Assembly (NCBI GenBank): GCA_034440615.1 | Contig: JAOTOM010003704.1 | Span: forward strand, 1-64,000 | Length of the DNA: 64,000 bases | Direction of reading: 5' to 3' | DNA from: Ashinkailepas kermadecensis | Lineage: Eukaryota > Arthropoda > Thecostraca > Neolepadidae | Shown: piece after piece, positions 11,243-23,685 of the stretch | Numbering within the stretch: position 1 is the stretch's first letter | Layout: each line of letters starts with the position of its first letter | Notes under the pieces: model-generated | What the model saw: the letters and a program-made list of their open reading frames with translations, nothing else | Databases searched by the model: none | Told to the model about the DNA's origin: nothing | Program-made: the position numbers and the translations under genes

Positions 11243-13555
11243 GTAGGCATGGGGTGGAATAAAGCATCCGTCGTGAGCGATGTAAAAGGGATTTCGATCC
11301 ATGTTTAGTAGCGTTTCTAAACTATAGTAGCAGAACAAATGTTGTCGATATGGAATTCGGCCCCTCGTCACCAACGTCAAACGAAACTTTGCAGATGCAA
11401 TACTTGCTACCTGCATTACCACAGACGCACACTTACTACGTGGACCAATCTTGAAGTCGTACTGAGGTTGTGAGACTGCACAACTATCTAGGAAAAGAAG
11501 CCGGTACACATGGGCAGAGGAAAAAGCAATGCTGGGAACAAAACCTGGCCACATGCGAGCAAGCGTGGTTTCTGCGAATGAGAAGGTCGGGAAAAAACAG
11601 TAGATAAGTACAGTACAAGGCATCAAACGTGTACCACTCTCTGTTTGGCTGCGACAGGGGCGCCTTTTCCCGGCCGGTGGAGCGGCCACCTTCCATGGGA
11701 GAAAGGCACATGCCCCCAATTGCCTCCCCTTGTATCTGCTCCTGACTATTGCATTTGCAAGCCAGAGCAGCTGACCGCGTTCAAGCTATCAGTTTTATCT
11801 TTATTCCGGAGAAGACAAACCTCTAGCCGACGCAGACACACTGTGCGTTTCGGGTGGCTGGAATCCAAGAAGACAGCACCTAGTTCGACCTGCTGGTGAC
11901 AAGCCTTTCTGTGTCGATTACCACGCAGGTGCGGATATTATCACGGCCCAGACGCCCAGGTTTGTGGCCCTTGTTGACTCCTTGAGGCGTAGGTTGGCGC
12001 AATCGCGAGCAGCCCTCCTGGAAGCCCTAGATCCCCGCCAGCAGCTCGGAGACCAGCAGCCGGTTTGCTGCACTCTGCTTATGCCGGTTTCAGATCGCCC
12101 AATTTTTATCGGCCGGTGTTGCCTTCTCTGTGGTGCACAGCACCAGTGTCTTTGAAGTTGTTCACTTTTGACAGCATAGTGTGACGGTTAACATCAGTAC
12201 CGGCGGTCTTAGCGTCGTCGGGTGGGGGAGGCTGTCGATGGACCCCACCCCCACCCACCCTCAGGTTTTCTGGATGGAGGCCGAGTGCGTAGAGGCGTTG
12301 GAGGTATAGCAGGCATTGGACATTGGTATTGGACGCGTAGTAGCATTGGACGTATAGGTACGAAACTTTCACTACATTGTTGTGCATCTGTTTTGCACAT
12401 TTTGCAACAACTTAAGGTCATGGTCAGCGAAGGCCATCGACGGGGGACAGGGCAAGGAGAGTGATGCTAAGAAATCTTCCGAGTACCGCGTTCGGAGTAG
12501 TTGCAACATATCAGCGCCAAGCTCAGTTTATGCTGGCCTTTGACCAAAATATACAAACTCTCCTATCCCGAAATAAGTTTTAAGGCCAAAATTACTGACC
12601 TGAAGTTAAGCCAAGTTCCGTTTTTTACGGTAGTATGTGAAGAAGATTAAGATTAAAGAGTTTTTGTTTGATAATACTATTATCATTTCATAAAAATGTA
12701 TCTTTGTTTCTATAGATATTTATTTATCTATATAATCCATGTTTCTTTATCTTTATGTATCTATATTTATATATATTATGTCAAGATAATATTAGTGTTG
12801 TTTTATTGATACTTGTATTGATGAAGTAGATTTGAGATTAAGATTAAGAAAATCTACTTTCGAACAATTCTCCATGCAGAAAATATCAAAGAAACATGCA
12901 ATAAGCATACTGGTTCGTAATATGTCAAAGGTTCATGGCTTGAGGTCAAGTAAAATATAATTCATGTTTTGCATTATGCCATCTTATACCTGCAGAATAT
13001 TGCTGCTGCTCGTGAGGTCGTATCTGAATTCGGTTCTTGTGCCGCCTGAGCCGTGCGACATGGCATTGCATGGTTAACCAATCACATGAAAGAACCTGAC
13101 CTCGTGTGATCTGACCGTATTCGACTTGATCTGACCTTTCTATGGACTTACTTTTCAAATTGCGTACACTGAGGCGAAGGCTAATGTGATCGTTTTACAC
13201 GTATACGTCGAAATATTGTCCCAGCGTAGCCTGTGGTCAGGTCACGAGGTCAGAAGCTGGAATGCTTACAATGATGACTCCGTGTCAAATCAGATATTCT
13301 GAACATATTAGCCAAAGATCATGCCACTGGGGCGAACAATTATGACCATAAAAGATCTGAGCATGACCAAAATTGAAAAATTATCTTGTGGTACGATTTT
13401 TAGACCATGTTGGCTTACCAATGGCATTTTCGCGGTGTCTAGCATGCATAATTCGGATGCTTGTTTCCAAGCCTGATCTTGACCCGATCTGACTTGCCAT
13501 GGCCTGACCAATTGTTTACTATGATGAATATAAATGCATTCATTTATGTAAGCTA
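11243..13555. other. No recognised gene
   Basis: 11.2-12.5 kb is of mixed composition; 12.6-12.9 kb is AT-rich with short TATC/TTTAT repeats; 12.9-13.5 kb has several GACCTGA/AGGTCA-type words. No coding domain recognised. Confidence 0.5.
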
Positions 13556-13559
13556 TTAA

Positions 13560-14482
13560 CACGCGCACTGGAGGGGGGGCGAAATCCGCCCACCCCTCCG
13601 ATTTTTCGCAAATAACTGCAGATTTTACTGGTCGATATACGCTATTTTCGGTGTACCTGCTTAGAAATGAACGGCACGTCGTTTAAAGCAAGAAAAATTG
13701 AAATCGGCCGAAAATTTTTCAAGTTAGGGGCCGCTAAAGTCAAACAATGTTATAGCGCCAGACCACAAAAATCGGCGCTGATGCGCTTCCAGTATACTGA
13801 CAAAAGGGAAGTGTTCTAGGCAACACTAGCGACTTGTTTGATGCATATTGATATGCTGTATAGTTTCAAGGTCATGTTAGGTCACCAAGGTCAAGTCAGG
13901 TCAAGTTCATGACAGGTTAATGGAACCAAACTTGATCAACTGGAATGTTGCCATAAATGCACTACTGGTTGTCATTTATACTGTTTGTCATTGCGTTTCC
14001 ATACTTTATTCATGTACTTCACTCCCTTCTTCACGAAGCCGATTGCTCCGAGCTGCCCGACGGAGCAGTCGGGCGGGCGGCCGGTTCCGGTAACTGGAAC
14101 AGGTAACTGACCTGATAAAGTGGTGCTATATAGGTGACCTGAGGTCAAATGTTGGGTCTAGCATCTGCATTGCATCATTAGTAATGTCCAAAACATCATT
14201 GATGCCCATTTTTGAGCATGTAAACACAATCACAGCGATCCATAACGATGACAAACCAAGCCACGCATAACCGGAAAATTTTGCTAATCTGACCCCATTT
14301 GACCTTGAAGATATTGACCTAAGGTCACGAAAATTGCACACAATGGAGTTCACTACCGTACCCATCCACCCTGCGAATTTCGTTCCTTCAGCTTTACTAG
14401 GAGCCGAGATCTTAGGGGGGGGCGGAATCCGCCTCCCCCCCCTCCAGTGCGCGTAATTCTCAGAGGCCCTCCAGTGCGCGTG
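13560..14482. mobile_element. TTAA-type MITE, copy 2
   Basis: Perfect 15-base terminal inverted repeats, CACGCGCACTGGAGG at 13560-13574 and its complement at 14468-14482, directly flanked by TTAA on both sides (13556-13559 and 14483-14486). A second copy of the right-end word, CCTCCAGTGCGCGTAA, lies about 30 bases inside the right end. No open frame for a transposase exists in the 923 bases. The interior carries a cluster of AGGTCA words. Confidence 0.85.
13869..13903 (+). promoter_or_regulatory. Cluster of AGGTCA half-sites
   Basis: Four exact AGGTCA words at 13869, 13879, 13888 and 13898, giving direct repeats spaced by 4, 3 and 4 bases. The first and third are preceded by A or CA, resembling the extended nuclear-receptor half-site TCAAGGTCA. 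Binding is not shown; the words may simply be remnants of a small tandem repeat inside the MITE. Confidence 0.35.
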
Positions 14483-14486
14483 TTAA

Positions 14487-15403
14487 GACACCATGCCGTG
14501 AGAAAGTAAGCTTTGCCTTAAAAATCTACTTCCAGGGATTTCAGTCCAGGTCCATATATTAGCCTAACATGACCTTTGGTGAGCTCATTATTTACCAAAT
14601 TGTACATGCACTGCATGATTCGGGCTGTGAATGGCCAGGGCTTTCATGCTTTGCAATTTATTCTAACTTGCGTAGAGCAAAGTTAGTGGAGGAAGGTTTT
14701 TTCTTCAAGAACCCTCTCCGTGCTCCCACTCCGAGCAGCCCGGCGAAGATGGAATTGCCGGCTGACCTGGCAGGGGTTGGCGCCTCGTGAATCTTGCCCT
14801 GCTTCTTAGACACTGACTGCGGTACAAAATGAAATATTCTTACTCGCTGTACAATGGATAAGGCATGACAGGACATGAAATCAAAGTAAGCCATCGAGGA
14901 TGATAATATTAATGTAGAGTGGAAATTGGACACGAAAGTAAGATTGGCAACTTCTTAATTTTGTGAAATTGCGACAGGCCTTATGGTCAATGCTTGCTTT
15001 TCAAAACGTAGTAATTGTGTGGCCAAATTTCCCGGAACGTCCTCCTTGATGAGGGGGCAGCTGTTGTGGTTCTAAGTTACGAGGCCATGTTGACATTTTA
15101 AGAACATCCCTCCTTTCACTCATCAGATACGCCATCCCTGTTTCCAACTTGACGTTGTGCACAATAAGCTCTGCTGGCACAACTTTATGGAGCGGCACCA
15201 AACCGACAGCTGGGAGCTTGTTTCTTCGTCATTGGATTCATTGGGAGATCACGTCCGAGAAGACTAGCCTCCTAAACCAACGTGATGTGATATGTACCTG
15301 CAACTCATGGTCAGTGAAGTCTGGCGTAGATAGTTATCTTCAGCGGGTGTCTTAACACGCCCCTTGTCAAAACATGGGGAGCACGTGTGCGCCATGTGGA
15401 CAT
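14487..15403. other. No recognised gene
   Basis: No domain or repeat recognised. Confidence 0.5.
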
Positions 15404-15411
15404 GTGGAGAG

Positions 15412-15711
15412 CAGTGGCGGATCCAGAGGGAAACTTGGGGAATGTGGCCCCCCCCTCCCCAGATGGCCATGTGGCGCCTCTTCGACCGGAAAAGGCGCTC
15501 CTCAAGGATGCACACCCCTTCTCCGCTCAACAAAGTGATCAGCCGATGGCGCCTCTCAGAGTAGAATTGGCACTCTTTCGGAGAATTCCTTCCAAGACGC
15601 TCGAGAGTGCCCCCCGCGGAGTTGTTGAGCCGATGGCAGCTCTCTAGAGAAAATGGCGCCCCTCCAGGACAAGTTACCCACCCTTGATTAAAATTCCTCT
15701 ATCCACCCCTG
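15412..15711. mobile_element. hAT-type MITE, copy 1
   Basis: Terminal inverted repeats CAGTGGCGGATCCAGAGG (left) and CAGGGGTGGATAGAGG (right end, read inward), with a 2-base gap. Flanking 8-mers GTGGAGAG (15404-15411) and GTGAAGAA (15712-15719) agree at 6 of 8 positions, as expected for an old 8-bp hAT target duplication. The interior is rich in GGCGCC-type words, with no transposase. Confidence 0.75.
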
Positions 15712-15719
15712 GTGAAGAA

Positions 15720-16133
15720 CATAGATATATAATTATGCAATACCCTACCTCTTTGCCGGACCAAAGACCCTGAGACATTAGATTCAGAGCACGCCTTTGG
15801 ACACCCAAGAGACGGAGCGCAACACAAATGCGGCGCCAAGCCTTCAGACGAAATTGCTCCTGGAGGTGCAAAGCGTCCTGCTGCCTTCATCCTTATCGTG
15901 GCCGCCGCACACCACACGGCCGTTGCCTGACTGATCAATCAGGGCGGCTGTCTCGCAGAGTGAAAATATTCCAAAAATGACCGGCGGCCACCCCGTGAGT
16001 TCGTTATCGCAGCCGGCACGCGTCACCGTGGCCGCCACGTGGGCGTCGGCGGACGGTTTGTGGCTGTTTATTGAACGAGCCGTTCGAGCCGTTCGAAACA
16101 GCGACGGCGCGTGATCGGCATACGAACGCTGGC
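15720..16133. other. No recognised gene
   Basis: GC-rich near the right part; no domain or repeat recognised. Confidence 0.45.
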
Positions 16134-16149
16134 CCGCCGGCGACTGGAG

Positions 16150-16296
16150 CGCGTCGGTAGCTCGGTGGTTAAGCTGAGCGTCCGGCACGTCAGAGGTGCG
16201 GGGTTCGATTCCGCGCGATGTCCGCCCTTCCTTTCTGAGTGAGAGGCAGGCGACGCCGTGTGGCCTCAGCTGCTGAGTGCGTCGTAAAGCCACACT
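16150..16296 (+). mobile_element. tRNA-derived SINE, family B copy 1
   Basis: Head with A box GGTAGCTCGGTGGTTAAGC near 16155 and B box GGGTTCGATTCC near 16200, then a body with GTGAGAGGCAGGCGACGCC and a 3' end GAGTGCGTCGTAAAGCC. Flanks CCGCCGGCGACTGGAG and CCGCCGGCGGTTGGGAG look like a diverged target duplication. It aligns with the copies at 25569 and 57777. Confidence 0.75.
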
Positions 16297-16533
16297 CCGC
16301 CGGCGGTTGGGAGTGCGGCCGCGTTGACGACCTGCCCAGCCGCCGGCAGCCGCCGGTCCGCCTGGCGGGCACTCGACCCGCCCGGCGGGCACTCGACCCG
16401 CCCGGTGGGCACTCGCTCGCTGTCCGACGTCAGCAGTCCAACGGCAGTCGACGGAGACGTTGGTGTCGTCGCCGCCCAGTTGCGTGCTGACGCTTGCCGA
16501 GTGCAAGCAACGAAACAGCTGACTTGCTCGGCG

Positions 16534-16722
16534 GGGCGGGGATGACCGAGTGGTTAAAGTGTTGAGCTCTGGGTACTAAAGGTCCCGGGTTCGATACCCG
16601 CACGGCTCGGGACATTTCCCAATCCCGCAGCCCACCGGCGAAATAGTGTGTTGGGCGCCATTGGCCGTGATCGCGCATAAAGTGCGTCGAGAACCACCCA
16701 ATAAATAAACAAAGAAACAAAG
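16534..16722 (+). mobile_element. tRNA-derived SINE, family C
   Basis: A tRNA-like head GATGACCGAGTGGTTAAAG (A box) and CCCGGGTTCGATACCCGC (T arm and B box) is followed by a body and the 3' module GGGCGCCATTGGCC...GTGCGTCGAGAACC. The tail is made of AAATAAAC-type units. Flanking 18-mers at 16516-16533 and 16723-16740 agree at 15 of 18 positions (both end GCTCGGCG), a plausible target duplication, so the 189-base element looks full length. The last ~60 bases correspond to module D. Confidence 0.8.
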
Positions 16723-16987
16723 CAACTAACTCGCTCGGCGATGTGTAGCGAAACACCGACTGCAGGTTTTCTCTGCCATCCAACGGCCGGTGTTGGATTC
16801 CTGAGCTGTGTTTTCAGGAATGGTTCTATTGACGTGCGACGCATATATTCATCGCATCTAGGTCGGTCCGGCCGGGTAGCAGCACATACACTGGGAACAT
16901 TTCCTGTGGTGAGCACACGCGAAATCGGTGGGGCAAACGACGAGAGAAGTAGTGCATCTTCCTCCCTTTGTCTGCCTGTATGTCTGT

Positions 16988-17285
16988 CTGTATCTCCTCT
17001 GTCCTCTCTCCTCTCTCCTCTCTCCTCTCTCCTTTTTCCTCTCTCCTCTCTTCTCTCTCCTCTCTTCTCTCTCCTCTCTCCTCTCTCCTCTCTCCTCTCT
17101 CCCCTCTCCTCTCTCCTCTCTCCTCTCTCCTATCTCCTCTCTCCTCTCTCCTCTCTCCTCTCTCCTCTCTCTCTCTCTGTCGCTCTCTCTCTGTCGCTCT
17201 CTCTCTCTGTCGCTCTCGCTCTCGCGCTCTCTTTCGCGCTCTCTTTCTCGCTCCCGCTTCCGTCTGTCTCTCTCCCTCTGTCTCG
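16988..17285. repeat. CT-rich low-complexity array
   Basis: (TCTCTCC)n-type repeat passing into TCTCTCTG/CGCTCTCT repeats. Frames through it (Leu-Ser-Pro-Leu, Arg-Glu) are artefacts. Confidence 0.95.
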
Positions 17286-17461
17286 CCTGTGATGCCGCAG
17301 GCGCCACAGAGTCGGTAATGGGTTCAGAACGACTGTCACCCCCGCCCCCCCCGCCCACGGTGGAAATTGCTGGCGCGCCGCGGAAGCTGGCTAATCCCCG
17401 TCGCTGATTGCATCAGTCGGGGTGTTGTCCATTAGCCGGGCGGTGTGGTACGGCCCGGCCT

Positions 17462-17585
17462 GGATCTCACCTGACCTTCACCTGGCCCTTACCTGGGTCT
17501 CACGTGGCTCTCACCTGACCCTCACCTAGCTCTCACCTGGCTCTCACCTTGCTCTCACCTGACCCTCACCTGGCTCTCACCTTGT
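17462..17585. repeat. 12-bp array CTCACCTGRCYC
   Basis: About ten copies of CTCACCTGGCTC/CTCACCTGACCC. Confidence 0.9.
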
Positions 17586-17727
17586 CCCTGCCAATAGATG
17601 GCACTGAGCATTTCGACTGTGCAGTGTGCAATGCACATTACACGGCGAACCATGGATTCGGGACAGGTGAAAAATGCTGCACGTGCCCGCAGACTTCAGG
17701 GAATGAACAAGCTCGTCGCCCAAGTTT

Positions 17728-17812
17728 GCTCACCCATATCTCCGATCGGAGTCAGGGAGGCAGATATTTATCCAAATATCCGACCGGAGTCAACGTGGCG
17801 GATATTTACGTA
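17728..17812. repeat. Tandem duplication of about 39 bp
   Basis: Two adjacent copies of ATATCYCCGAYCGGAGTCA followed by GGCRGATATTTA. No function recognised. Confidence 0.75.
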
Positions 17813-17819
17813 CCGAACT

Positions 17820-20800
17820 GAGGAAGCAGTTCGGTCAACGGATAGCCGAACGATATTCAACAGTGCTATATGACAACTTGCAGAATAGCCTGAATAAGCA
17901 GATTTCAAAATTAAGATCATAGATTGCGTGCTATCACGTAGTGTATATGAACTTCCTGATTGATAGCAAACGTATGCGTGTGAGCTGCTCTTTTTGTGTG
18001 TTCATCCTGCCTTTTTTTAATCTGATGGCCCGAGCGCAAGAACATATATATGAGGATGGATTTTGAACACACATGAAATATACCAGGCAGAGGAGCACTT
18101 CTTTCAGATCCGGTTGGGCTTGTAACAATGTTAGATATAATCATACCATTCGGCCCTCATCGTTCGAGAATGCGCCGTTGTATAACGCCAGGTGACGCGT
18201 GAATCATGCCACCACTGTCGACGGCCGGCCGGACACGTCTTAATGCATGTTATGACTTCGGCCGATACCTGAGCCACCGACAACGGCTCTGCATCCTGGC
18301 TAGATAGCTTCGGAATGCCACTGTCGACTGCAGGCAGGAAATGCTTATCAAATGTTGTGGGTTATGTTTGCGATCCGAGCCGACCAGAGAACGACTCTGA
18401 GCAGACGTGGTATGTCTGATATCGGAGAGACAGCGCGGAGTTCAGAGCGAGCCTTTGTTCTCTAGCGGGGATGAGTAACCCCACTGGTCTGTGGCGCCGT
18501 CAGTCATGTGTCTATGACGTATTAGCGGTCTGGTCACGTGGTACAGGCGTTGCCGAGGTTACTTAGTGACTGAGCCGGAGATGGACGCTCTCACTCACTC
18601 TCACTCTCTGGTCGACGAACGTACGACGCGGGCGGCCTGGCCGGCCGCCTGGCCCGCCGCCTGGCCCGCCGCCTGGCCCGCCGCCTAGCCCGCCCTGGCT
18701 CACCACTGGAGGTATGTCTGATACGTCTGTTGAGATGTAGATCGACAGAGAAGTTGTTGCACCTGTCTGACGAGATGAAAAGCTGTTGCATCATCGCCTA
18801 TATCTCGCTGCGCCACTAATGACTGATCTTCATGGTCGCTGACTAATAGCACAATAAAAGTGCTGGCTTTGGAAGTGCGTGTCAAGAGGTGTGCAGATCA
18901 GAGCTCTGAGATGAGTCGAAGCCATTATTGAAAACATAACCGGGGTTTTAAATATCGCAAACGCTGAGGTACCCTAGACTATTCTACGAGCCGAAAATGA
19001 AGGTTTGCCCCATAAGCAGAGGGGGCAGAAAAACCTTCACTACAACTGGTGATCCGTGACCCAGGATTTGGTTTTTGCAACTATGTGTTCATGACCTGAG
19101 ATGGAAGCTCTGCCTGAAAAATTGCCAATAATTCAGGATTGAATCTAATCATGGTGCCTGAGTCAGAAACAGGAAGCCATCGTCAGAGAGAAGCCCCTGA
19201 GACCGCCAGACGAGGATTCCAGAGAGAACAAGCGTTTTTCTTGTCGAGCGAGCGCTAACTCCGTCGTCCTTACGAACCGTTGTATTCCGAGGTCTTAAAT
19301 ATCGCATACGCTTGGTCCAAACTAGACTACTCATGGCCAGGGAAGAAACAACCCTATAGGCTTGTCGAGAGCGCGGCCACATTCAGCGCATCCTTGCTAT
19401 GTCAACGAAATCACCTTCCAATTCGCCTTCGACCTTCGTCTTCGTTCGTCGGTCATAACAATACCGAACCGGGGCGCCACGAAGCTGCTCCGCCGCAATC
19501 GCTGGTATTTTAACACACCCTACAAGAAGCCAGTTCTCACAAGGGACAGGCGGACAGCTGACGTGTGGCACGGAGACGCCCGCAAGCATGGCTGACCGTC
19601 GCCATTCGCCGGACGCCGATTCCATTTGCAACGCTGCGTCGAAATGGAAAGAGCTCGCCGCGAAATGTGCCGGCAAATGAAGGCGCTGGCAGAGTCCGAC
19701 GGTAACCTCCGACTTTGTCCTTTATAAGTCGCTTCAGACACAGCACGCCGCGGACACCAGACAAAAGGTGAGCCGACGTATTAACTGGCGCCGCATGTGT
19801 CGGCTCAAGTGGCGATGGAGCTGTTAGGGACTTCGACCTCCTCACCACTATTTCACATATGAGGGTGTCTGAACAGCTAAGTCAGTCGTAAAAAGACAAA
19901 TATCTTCTTCATATCAATGAAGGGCTTGTAAAATGTTTCATAAGACTGAGAAACGTTATTTGAGATGGCCCGTCGTAAAGCACTTTCAGCAGCTGTCTGG
20001 TCTCGTAGACAACTATTCGGCTCCATCGTCGGATGTCATCTGGCTCCCGAACCACTACGAGCCCGAGGTCATTAAAGTGTTTTATAAAGGGTTGTCTCGG
20101 ATAACTTCATCGAGTATCTTCTTCTACAAGACGCTGAACAAATGCTTTCCCTCTTACGTCCACTGTCATCTCGGTTAACTTGCGTACGCCCAGAGTGGAG
20201 AAGGCAGAAGTCAAACAAATGTGCACGAGGTTTCAATTTCAGAGATGCAAGACGGCTTTAGGTGTCCTCTAAAATGTTTGTTTGGCTCGCATGTCAACGT
20301 CGCCCGAGCAGGCCATTTTTCCAACTTTGTCAGTGCAAGGGTGAGGGTGGCAAAAGACAGTTTTCCAAACGAAAACTGCTGTGACATGAAGCAAAGCAAG
20401 AAAAACAGCTTGTTGCACATGACGAGATCCCCGTGATTGACCCTCGATTTGTATACTTCCGGTTCCTGGTTGATCTTTCAGATCAGCTTTAAGGTTAATC
20501 TGTTTCGCATGAATGGAGAATCTTCACGTTTCGTCGCTCCGTGTAAAATAAAGAACTGATACCCATTTGCAATGTTGAACATAGTTTTCCTCATTATCTT
20601 GAGAAGCTACGAAATTGCAATATTACATATTACACTTCAACCAGTAGGTCAAGGGTCAGGTGAAATAGAAACGTTCACCTTGTTTCAGAAACTTTCGAAA
20701 TAGTGCCCGAGGACGTTATTTTCTTCTACCCAGAGGCAACAATAGACACGATTCAGTGTCCGCGTCCACATTGACCCTTATAGACTCAGAATCCACGAAA

Positions 20801-21388
20801 TGGTTATCTGAGGCCAAATTGGGTCAGGGACATGGTAAAGACCTGTGCACAAATATTCATTGAGTTTTCCATCACACTACGAAATCGAACATTGGACATT
20901 TGGGGTGGGGGCAGTAAGACGATTAATTGCCTATGATTCACGATTCCGGAAAAATCAGCCTCACATTTTTCTCCATATGACGTCACAGTTCAGTGACCCG
21001 CCAAGACACTAATTTATGGCACTAAAATATACTACATGTGTACTATTTTGATGCTTCTGGTACTAATTTTTGTCGTGTTTCCGTAGCTATTTTGAGAAGC
21101 ATCCATTCCTGACCTTTATTCAATTGTATATACCATTCGATTGGCCAAGGATGCTCCATCAGCAAAATCAATTGGGGAAGCGCTAGCAGAATAATATTTT
21201 TTTTTGGGGGGGGGGAATTTCTTTTGGTGATTGCTCAAGACTTTGCAACTTGAAGAACCTTTTGCGCAGGCGAGGAAACCAAACTGCATTCATGAACAAT
21301 TAGCAGTTGATTATGGGCGAGAGAAGGCTTACTGCAGCAATAATTGTATGGCTGCGTACTTTTGATAGTGAACGCAATAGGCCGCGAT
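17820..21388. other. No recognised gene, minor duplications
   Basis: Read through on both strands without finding a known domain. The words TTAAATATCGCAWACGCT followed by CTAGACTA occur at about 18949 and 19295, suggesting a short dispersed duplication. A TATAAG word lies at 19723. The only tandem array is listed separately (18637-18700). Confidence 0.45.
18637..18700. repeat. 12-bp GC-rich array
   Basis: About five copies of GCCTGGCCCGCC. Confidence 0.9.
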
Positions 21389-21600
21389 CAGGGGCGCAGC
21401 CAGGGTCTTCTTACGGGGGTCTACCCCCACCCAAAAGAAGTACATTCGCCGAGACTGCTTTCGACTGGCTAAGTGCACCTAACATTTCTCGTTCGGCGTG
21501 GTCTAAACCCCGATATTTATTGCTTAATCTAGTGCATTTTTGGTAGACACGGCAAATGGGGGGGGGGGGAGGCCTGTCATAAAGTGTTAAGGCTTAATAA
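21389..21600. mobile_element. Possible hAT-like element, one end only
   Basis: The end CAGGGGCGCAGCCAGGGT closely matches the right terminal repeat of the MITE at 38285-38480 (CAGAGGCGCAGCCAGGGT). No convincing opposite end was found, so the extent is a guess. Confidence 0.35.
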
Positions 21601-21981
21601 GAGCCACAGGGGCCCATCTGGGTTAAGCCTGTCTAGGAAAGATACTAGAAAAGTACATCCTCTCACCCCAATCAATCCATTATCTCAAGTTCCTAGGGAG
21701 CTATATATCCCAGCATATCTAGCACCATTCACCTGATATTGCATAACACACTCCGAAACGTGGCCTGGACTGCGTCCCTGGCCACGTTGCGCCAGGTTAC
21801 AAGTAAACGTCTCGTCCAGTAAAATACAAGCGACGCCTGGCATTCTGCCTCTCCGGGGCTATCTCTCTTCAGAATTTGATTTTTCTATGTTTCTTGGCAG
21901 ATGAAAATCGCGCCAGCAGCTGTCCCCTTGATCTGCCAGCGTCAGACTGCACCGCATCAGCAGCCTCCCTCAGCGAGTCGG

Positions 21982-22105
21982 CCATTGGTCAATGCGCTCC
22001 GCCGCAGTGACCAATGGGAGGACAGCACACACTGGCCGGGTGCGGGGCAGCGCCGCTGGCACCCCCAGGCGGCTGTTTACCGCCCGACGGTGCCTCCCTA
22101 TAAGC
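21982..22105 (+). promoter_or_regulatory. Candidate promoter: paired CCAAT boxes and TATA
   Basis: A perfect 10-base inverted pair, CCATTGGTCA (21982-21991) and TGACCAATGG (22008-22017), gives two CCAAT boxes in opposite orientation. TATAAG follows at 22099-22104, about 85 bases downstream, in a GC-rich stretch. The geometry fits an RNA polymerase II promoter starting near 22130, but no coding sequence downstream is recognised. Confidence 0.3.
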
Positions 22106-22344
22106 ACAATAAGCAGGCGCACATCGCTTTTCCATTAGCTGGAAATGTTCCGCCCGGAGCCGAAACCAGCTGCCGGGGAGTAATGGTCTGTACAGTCGCG
22201 GCGGAACACAATTAGCAAATGAGCCATTGACATACACCGGCAAATGCACTGCCCGCTGTTCGGATAAAAAATGCAAGCATGACTGTGTGGGCGTGGGCAG
22301 CGAATAGGAATAGGAGAAATTTCCAACACTGTCAACACACACAC

Positions 22345-22525
<181 letters not shown>

Positions 22526-22529
22526 TCGT

Positions 22530-23160
22530 GTCACTCACCTAATCTAATTTTGCTCCTAAGGGCCATCGTCTGACCGTATTTGGTTAATTTCCTGCGATGA
22601 GGCCTTTTGCCATGCCATCATATGAAGTTGATGTCACATATTTAATGCATGCAAATGCATATTTACAGCAGTGTTCTCAATAACAAACTGGGACATATTT
22701 GCAACATAGTGTTTCCAATAACAAGCTGGGACGGCGTATTACCGTGTTCCGGATGAACGAGAATTCGCTCGAGGTAAATGCAAATTAGATGCTGTTTGTG
22801 TAGGAGAACTAATGGAATACATTTCCTCCGGCACCGCACTTCCCCACGGAGAACACACCCGAGGCGAGCGAAACACTTTGCAATCTACTGCCTTCGACGT
22901 GCGACCTGACGCAAATGAGACAAAGACAAACTGCATTATCTCCCGAAATCTATGCATGTCAATAAATTTGAATTCTTGAGTTGTTGTGAGCAAAAACTAC
23001 CATCGAATAGATTTAGGAGCGCAAGAGTATTTGCTCAGCAGAATGTTTGTTGAATGCTTTTACAGCGGCACGGGAATATCCAGCGTAAAGAAACTGCCTT
23101 AGCATAGCTTCACGCCGACCTATTACCAATGACAAATGAGTGGTTGAAGCTGGGAAACAT
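22530..23160. other. No recognised gene
   Basis: No domain recognised. A short phrase CAATAACAARCTGGGAC is repeated at about 22678 and 22714. Confidence 0.5.
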
Positions 23161-23163
23161 TGA

Positions 23164-23228
23164 GTTAGTTGTTAGTTATTTGGGTTTTTGGGGCGCTTCG
23201 ACCAAACTGCATGACCATTTAGCACCCA
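23164..23228 (-). mobile_element. Retroposed module D, copy 2
   Basis: On the minus strand: GGGTGCTAAATGGTCATGC, then TTGGTCGAAGCGCCCC, AAAAACCCAAAT and AACTAACAACTAACTC. It aligns with copies 1 and 3. No clear target duplication is visible. Confidence 0.7.
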
Positions 23229-23685
23229 AGTAAAAGCACAAATTGGACAATGGGTATCCACCAAGCCAGGAGTCCAAAAGAGGTTCTCTGAAATCGGTCG
23301 TGATTAACTATTCGCCTAGAAATTAATTTTCAGCTGTTGAATTTTGGAGTGCAATTGATCTTATTCGTGGCACTGAGGCATCTTGCTACAACTACATACA
23401 TTAGTAGTCGTATGTAGTAATTCAAATTCGATTCATTTCAATTACAGAAATTAATCCAGTTGTAATATCAAGTTCTAAATTCAGTAAACAAGAAATTCAA
23501 TTCCTGGGAGGATACTTGCATTCCCGAGAAGGCTTGCAAACCACGGCAGGAGACTTGCATTCCCCGGTAGCTGTGGTAGAACACAAGAACACAACAAGAA
23601 AAGGTCGTCCCTTGACCCATGCACCCATTTGCAGCCAGTATGGCAGGAGACGTTTTGAAATCAACTCTTCCCATTCTCTCCAGGG

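Noticed and set aside
23164..23228. A target duplication for module D copy 2
   Set aside because: No convincing direct repeat flanks this copy.
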